A stretch of 64,000 nt of DNA, from NCBI GenBank assembly GCA_950295325.1, contig OX485807.1, positions 51,492,440-51,556,439 on the forward strand. Reading direction: 5' to 3'. Each line of letters starts with the position of its first letter. Position 1 is the stretch's first letter. Shown piece by piece: positions 59,630 to 64,000 of this stretch. The notes under the pieces are model-generated. The model was not told the DNA's origin. It saw nothing but the letters and a program-made list of their open reading frames with translations, and searched no databases. The position numbers and the translations under genes are program-made. The DNA is from Polytrichum commune. Its lineage: Eukaryota; Streptophyta; Polytrichopsida; Polytrichales; Polytrichaceae.

Positions 59630-59960
59630 GGACTTAAATGGTTATTTTTTCCAATTAGCCCACTTCTCCTAGGGTTTTAAACAGAGTTTGTACAAAATGA
59701 CTAGCTAATGAAATTGGAGCTTGTAGTCATTTTCCTCGTAATTTCTGGAGCTAATTGGAATATGCCATTTGGTTTAAAAGTGAAGAAACTCATTATCCTC
59801 AAGTGATCATGTTAACTACTCAATTATATTGACCAGTGAACCTAGAATTAATCTAGAACAGTTAACAAACTTTGAGCATGCAGTCCTAACTCTTCTAAAG
59901 ATGTGTCTTTTTGGTGACTGGTCTTCCTTAACACCAGAAACAATGGAAAAGGTTGGCTTG
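59630..59960 (-). repeat. Dispersed repeat R, minus-strand copy near 59.7 kb
   Basis: The + strand reads taaatggttattttttcc, cacttctcctagggttt, atttctggagcta, aacctagaattaatctagaa, gagcatgcagtcctaac and gtgtctttttggtgactgg, the inverse of R. It abuts the kinase remnant, so the peptide before the kinase motif may belong to R. Confidence 0.5.
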
Positions 59961-61090
59961 CTTGATGAGTGTCTTGGTAGTCAACATGAGGGGGAGTCTC
60001 CAGACTTAAGAGTCTTATGACAATCATACCCTTAGTTGACAATCGACTGCACTGCCCTTCCAGGAATTACTTTTGCCAATAAATTATGATGGTTTTTTGT
60101 TCAACACGGCTGTTGTAGAAGTCTCATTATATACTTGGTCTCCCATCATGGTTGCGGGCACGGAGTTCATCAGGGCTCTCCATTTTGAGAGTGGACACCA
60201 TGTCTTCAAGCATTTGTTTCTAGTGACATATGGATAAAGAGACAGCTCTGCAAATTTGGAAGAAAGCATATGGTCTCAAGGTTTTGACATGATGTTGCTT
60301 CTACTTCGTACCATAAAGCAAACTCTCATGTGCACTTATTCTTCTGTTTCATGACATTGCACTCCATTGAATTGTCTTGCATCTGTCCAAGAGTATCGAC
60401 TCCTCCCCTTTTTCCCACTGCAGCTCCCGCAATTGACGATTTTTCTGTTAACGATTCTTCGACACTTTCTCCGTATCCACGCTTCAATGTAGCTACCCTC
60501 ATTGGAAAATATCAGGATGCTTGATACTTTGATTAGTACGAATTGATGCTATGTTCTTGTGAAGTGGGGTGCCATGTTGTTGTGATCACAAACTTTGATG
60601 TTGGCCATTTGTTACAAAATATCATCATCTTGCTTCAACAAAAAATCAACAATAAAAAATAAAAACAGTTGATCTTGCAGAATATTATTGATGAGAGAGT
60701 AGAGTACTGGAGAGAGTCCGTTCCATCTTTTTAGAACTGAGGAATTTGAGAAGAGCATTTCAGAGAACTTGCAAGTCACATGGAGTACCCTTGGCATTGT
60801 GTGCAGGGGGTCTTTTGAAAGTCAATATTCTTGGTCACTTCTATTGGTGATTGTTCAAGTACAAATGCATGCAGTTTTGAGCACTGCCAGGAACAATTTC
60901 AGTGTCAATGATATTCTGACAAAGGCGGGCTCATCAAGACGTCCAGCTGCCATTTGTTGATGGAGAAATTTCTGATACTAACATATTGTAAATCAAGAGC
61001 GTCTTCTGCATCACCTTGCCATTGCTGTACACAATGCACAACAGAAGATCCCTGTTAGCAGGTTCGAGGTCATAGAATTCCTTCAACAGA
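59830..61090. repeat. Segmental duplication, copy A
   Basis: Shares a long run of ordered blocks with 61670-63720: ttttgccaataaattatgat, tgttgtagaagtctcat, cacggagttcatcagggct, gtggacaccatgtcttcaag, ggaaaatatcagga, tcaacaataaaaa, ttagaac-gaggaatttgag and ttcagagaacttgca. On the minus strand some parts look coding in both copies (for example GKRGGVDTLG versus GKRGRDDTLG near 60410 and 62145), but every frame is broken. Confidence 0.7.
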
Positions 61091-61129
61091 AATTAGTATT
61101 ATTAGCGTTATCCGTAAAGTCCCTCAAAG

Positions 61130-61348
61130 CACTGAACAGGGAGAAATGCTAGTTACAGATGAACCTGTTGAGTTTGAGAAATAACTGGTTGGAGTTCAAG
61201 ACTTCAGAAATCTACCAATCATGTAAGAAGACTATGGAATATACTTAAAATTAATTAAGAAAAACTGAAAGATCACAACATGTAACCAGTTGGACTTGGA
61301 AACACTAGGATTTTGACCGATTATGTCAAGGAATCTCCTCGGGCATTG
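61130..61348 (-). mobile_element. Family H1 hAT-like MITE with perfect 8-base TSD (219 bases)
   Basis: The element begins CACTGAACAGGGAGA and ends TCTCCTCGGGCATTG on the + strand. CCTCAAAG flanks it exactly on both sides (61122-61129 and 61349-61356). It lies between the two copies of the 60/62 kb segmental duplication and interrupts nothing coding. Confidence 0.88.
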
Positions 61349-61394
61349 CCTCAAAGAGGGACGAAACCGTGGGTTTATTGTGTTGATCGTTGCA

Positions 61395-61780
61395 CCTCTA
61401 AGAATAGTTAATAGCGTTGAGCATGTAGTTCAATATCTTCTAAACACGTGTCTTTTTGGTGACTGTTCTTAGACCCACACCTAACCACACATCATTCAAT
61501 ATAGGCGTTTGATAAGGATTAGTAACCGAAATTGGGCCCCACTTATCTTAATGCCAAAAGAATAGAAAGATTGGCTTGTTTGATGAGCATCTTAGGTAGA
61601 CAACATGAGAAATCTCATTCACCTCAAGTGATCCTATGGGTACCCCCAATTATATTCACTAGTGAACCTAGAATAAACCTAGAATAGTTTACAAATGTTG
61701 AGCATGTAGTTCAATCTCTTCTGAAGGTGTGTCTTTTTGGTGACCGATCTTCATTAATGCCGCAAACAATGGAAACAATG
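61395..61780 (-). repeat. Two partial R copies
   Basis: 61395-61530 has gagcatgtagttcaatatct, aaacacgtgtctttttgg and cacacctaaccac. 61610-61780 has atctcattcacctcaagtg, aacctagaataaacctagaa and gagcatgtagttcaatctc. They lead into copy B of the segmental duplication. Confidence 0.5.
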
Positions 61781-63720
61781 GCTTGATTGATGTCAAGTGT
61801 CGTAGGGAGTCAACATGAGGAGGACTCTTTCGACTTACGAGTTCCATGACAATCATGTACCCTTAGTTGCCAATCAATTGGACTGCCCTTTGAGGGATTA
61901 CTTTTGCCAATAAATTATGATGCTTTTTGTTCAACGCGGTTGTTGTAGAAGTCTCATCATATACTCAATCTCCCATTATGGTTGCAGGCACGGAGTTCAT
62001 CAGGGCTCCTCATTTTGAGAGTGGACACCATGTCTTCAAGCATTTGTTCCTAGTGAACTATGCACTCTCATGTGCACTTATTCTTTTGTTCCATGAAATC
62101 ACACTCCATTGAATTGTCTTGCACCCGACCAAGAGTATCGTCTCTTCCCCTTTTTCCCACTACGGCTCCCGCAATTCACGATTTGCATTTGTTAAGGGGA
62201 TTTTCTCTGTATCCATGCGTCAATGTAGCTGCCCTCATTGGAAAATATCAGGACTCTTTATACTTTGGTCAGTGTTATTTGATGCCAGTTCTTGTGACGT
62301 GGGGGCCATATTGCTGTGATCACAACCTTGGTTTACTTAGTGCAATGATATGAAATGAAATTGATTTTAAAGTCTAAGAAGTCGAAAAGGTTCATGGGAT
62401 TGAAGTAGATCATGATGGTTTCAAATCCCAACTAATTCTCCAGAGTGGCGGAGTGCAGTAGCCTCCGTGAGGTAGAGGCTAATATAAACTTGGAGGGTCT
62501 GATTGGAAGAAAGACTTTAGGTTCCCTAGGACTACATTTTGAAATAGTGATGGAAACTTCTCTCCAATGGGCTTATATAGGGGACATTCCAACATGAAAG
62601 TGTGCCTCATTTTCAACTACATTATAGGAGCAAAAGTGGCATAGTCTAGTATCTCTAGAGATAGGGATACTCGTCCATCATCCAATTTCAATGGCAAGTC
62701 TATGGTTCAAGGTGCGGTAAGCGGCAATGATCATGTGTTGTGGTGGTGTCAATGGTTGCTTCAAGGTTTGAGAAAACCCTTGAGGTGGAGGTAATCTAGT
62801 TTCTTCCTTGAGAGATGGAAAGAGTTCCATTCTTTAGCAAGAAATACCCCCTTGATATCATTGTATATTATTTTAGATGTGGTTGGGTTGTCATGGGTGT
62901 CCCAGTGAGATAGACCCCATGATGTCTTCCACACGGTTGTCGATTTGTGCCAGGTGTTAAATCCATGTTCAGCCATGTGTCAGGAAAATGAGGCTACTTT
63001 ACTGACTAACCAAGAGGGGGAAGATGTGGGCGAGCCGTTGTTGAAAGCATATAGTGAGCTTCAGAGCATGTAATTCTATGGGAAGTTCTCCAAATTCAGC
63101 CAACAAAATATGATAGGTTGCCGAAGAACGCACTCCGACGTGAGACATCATATGCATCTTTATGCCCTTCTTGAAAACCTTCCAATGAAAGTTTCTCAAG
63201 CCGCCTCCCCAAATTTCAGTACCATGTGTGAAAGTTAGAAGCACCAAAACCTTGATTAGATGGGATTTTAGTTCCCACTTAGTGATGTTTACCATCAATA
63301 CAAAGTATCATAATCCTGATTCAACAAAAAGTCAACAATAAAAACTAAATACTTTTGGTTTTACAGAATATCATTGATGAGAGAGAGTAGAGTGTGCTTG
63401 AGACAGTCCCCGCTCCATCTCTTTAGAACAGAGGAATTTGAGTAGAGCACTTCAGAGAACTTGCAATCCACATGAAGTACCCGTGGCATTGCATGCGGAG
63501 ATCTTGTGTAGGTCAAAATTCTTGGTCACTTTCGTTGGTAATTGTTCAACCACAAATGAGTGCGATTTTGAGCACTGCCAAAACAATTTCATTGCCAATG
63601 GTATCCTGATAAAGGTGTATCCTGATAAATGCCATTTGTTGATGGAGAATTTTCTGATACTCATATATACACAATACACAGCAGGTGATCTTAGTTAGCA
63701 GGTTTGATGTCATACGATTC
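61670..63720. repeat. Segmental duplication, copy B, with a LINE insertion
   Basis: Matches copy A in order, except that 62340-63295 has no counterpart there and carries a LINE remnant. The right part (63300-63720) resumes with tcaacaaaaagtcaacaata and attgatgagagagagtagag. A 75-codon minus-strand frame (63452-63679) is the least damaged part and is unrecognised. Confidence 0.7.
62590..63298 (-). pseudogene. LINE reverse-transcriptase C-terminal remnant
   Basis: The minus-strand frame 62999-63298 contains THGTEIWGGGLRNFHWKVF and, further on, EFGELPIELHALKL. That is the pattern after the polymerase core in plant non-LTR retrotransposons (YG-E-WG, LL-E-G-LPIE). After frameshifts, 62761-62976 and then 62590-62732 continue it, the latter with HRLAIEIG-stop and RDTRLCHFCSYNVVENEAHF, the Cys/His knuckle of this domain. 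At least one stop and two frame changes make it non-functional. The polymerase core and endonuclease are absent, so it is 5'-truncated. Confidence 0.7.
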
Positions 63721-63794
63721 ATTCAGCAGAGATTAGTGATATTGTATACAAGTGTAATCAGGTGGATGTGTGTTATTCGGATAGTTTTCTCTCT

Positions 63795-64000
63795 ACACCC
63801 GCTTCTGGTAATATATGAAGCACGCAATTAGTGCAAGATGATTAGCAGATCCAAATCCTGCTCATAGCCATGTGCCTCATAATTTTTGGAGCTCCGATGA
63901 AAATCTTTTTCATTATCATAACAACCTTTTTTGTGCTCATGAAGTGGTCATATAGGTTCCTCCGGTCATGTTTTCTATTAAACTTAGAATGGTTAGGATG
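63795..64000 (-). repeat. Repeat R copy running off the window end
   Basis: Contains caattagtgcaagatgatta, cagatccaaatcctgc, gcctcataatttttggagct, tcatgaagtggtcatatagg and aaacttagaatggttagga, all R blocks on the minus strand. Confidence 0.55.

Overview
The window looks like nuclear DNA of a land plant with a large, repeat-rich genome. The evidence is one intron-containing plant cell-wall glycosyltransferase gene, TTTAGGG-type telo-boxes, many short non-autonomous DNA transposons (MITEs), and long AT-rich stretches without open frames. I see no operons, Shine-Dalgarno sites, CRISPR arrays, rRNA or tRNA genes. I cannot name the species.

Only one gene is convincingly intact: a two-exon GT47 (exostosin-family) type II membrane glycosyltransferase of the ARAD1 type at 54956-57671 (+), 567 residues, with a 1012-base intron (56129-57140). 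The other coding traces are relics: the C-terminal end of a pogo/Tigger-type transposase (about 44098-44316, +), a broken LINE reverse-transcriptase tail (about 62590-63298, -), a kinase catalytic-loop fragment (59531-59606, -) and an unidentified coding-like stretch near 36.76-37.07 kb.

The rest is mainly repeats. Nine inverted-repeat families can be separated by their termini and, for most of them, their target-site duplications (TSDs). They are two Harbinger-like families with 3-base TTA/TAA TSDs (A at 4.5 and 13.4 kb; B at 28.2 and 38.6 kb); families C and D with CACTA-like ends flanked by TA; family E; hAT-like families F (42.9 kb), H1 (five full copies of 219-229 bases) and V (15.6 and 56.2 kb, plus a truncated copy at 6.0 kb), all with 8-base TSDs; and family G (45.0 kb). 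A separate 975-base element at 31.94-32.91 kb is made almost entirely of long inverted arms carrying 34-base subrepeats. A roughly 330-380-base dispersed repeat, called R here, recurs at least nine times, and two SINE-like copies are present.

Layout: 0.4-1.2 kb is a 99-base tandem array. 1.2-18 kb is MITE-rich intergenic DNA. 18.9-21.7 kb holds degenerate repeats and a well-homogenised 222-base tandem array. 21.7-23.8 kb is transcript-like in composition but has no recognisable protein. 24-35 kb is MITE-rich. 35.3-38.0 kb holds degenerate CT-rich and GATA-rich tandem blocks. 38-53.9 kb is MITE-rich again. 53.9-57.7 kb is the glycosyltransferase locus. 58-64 kb is a relic zone with a segmental duplication, a LINE insertion and kinase debris.

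No multi-gene pathway or defence system can be read here. The most distinctive content is the family structure and nesting of the small transposons and the higher-order organisation of the tandem arrays.
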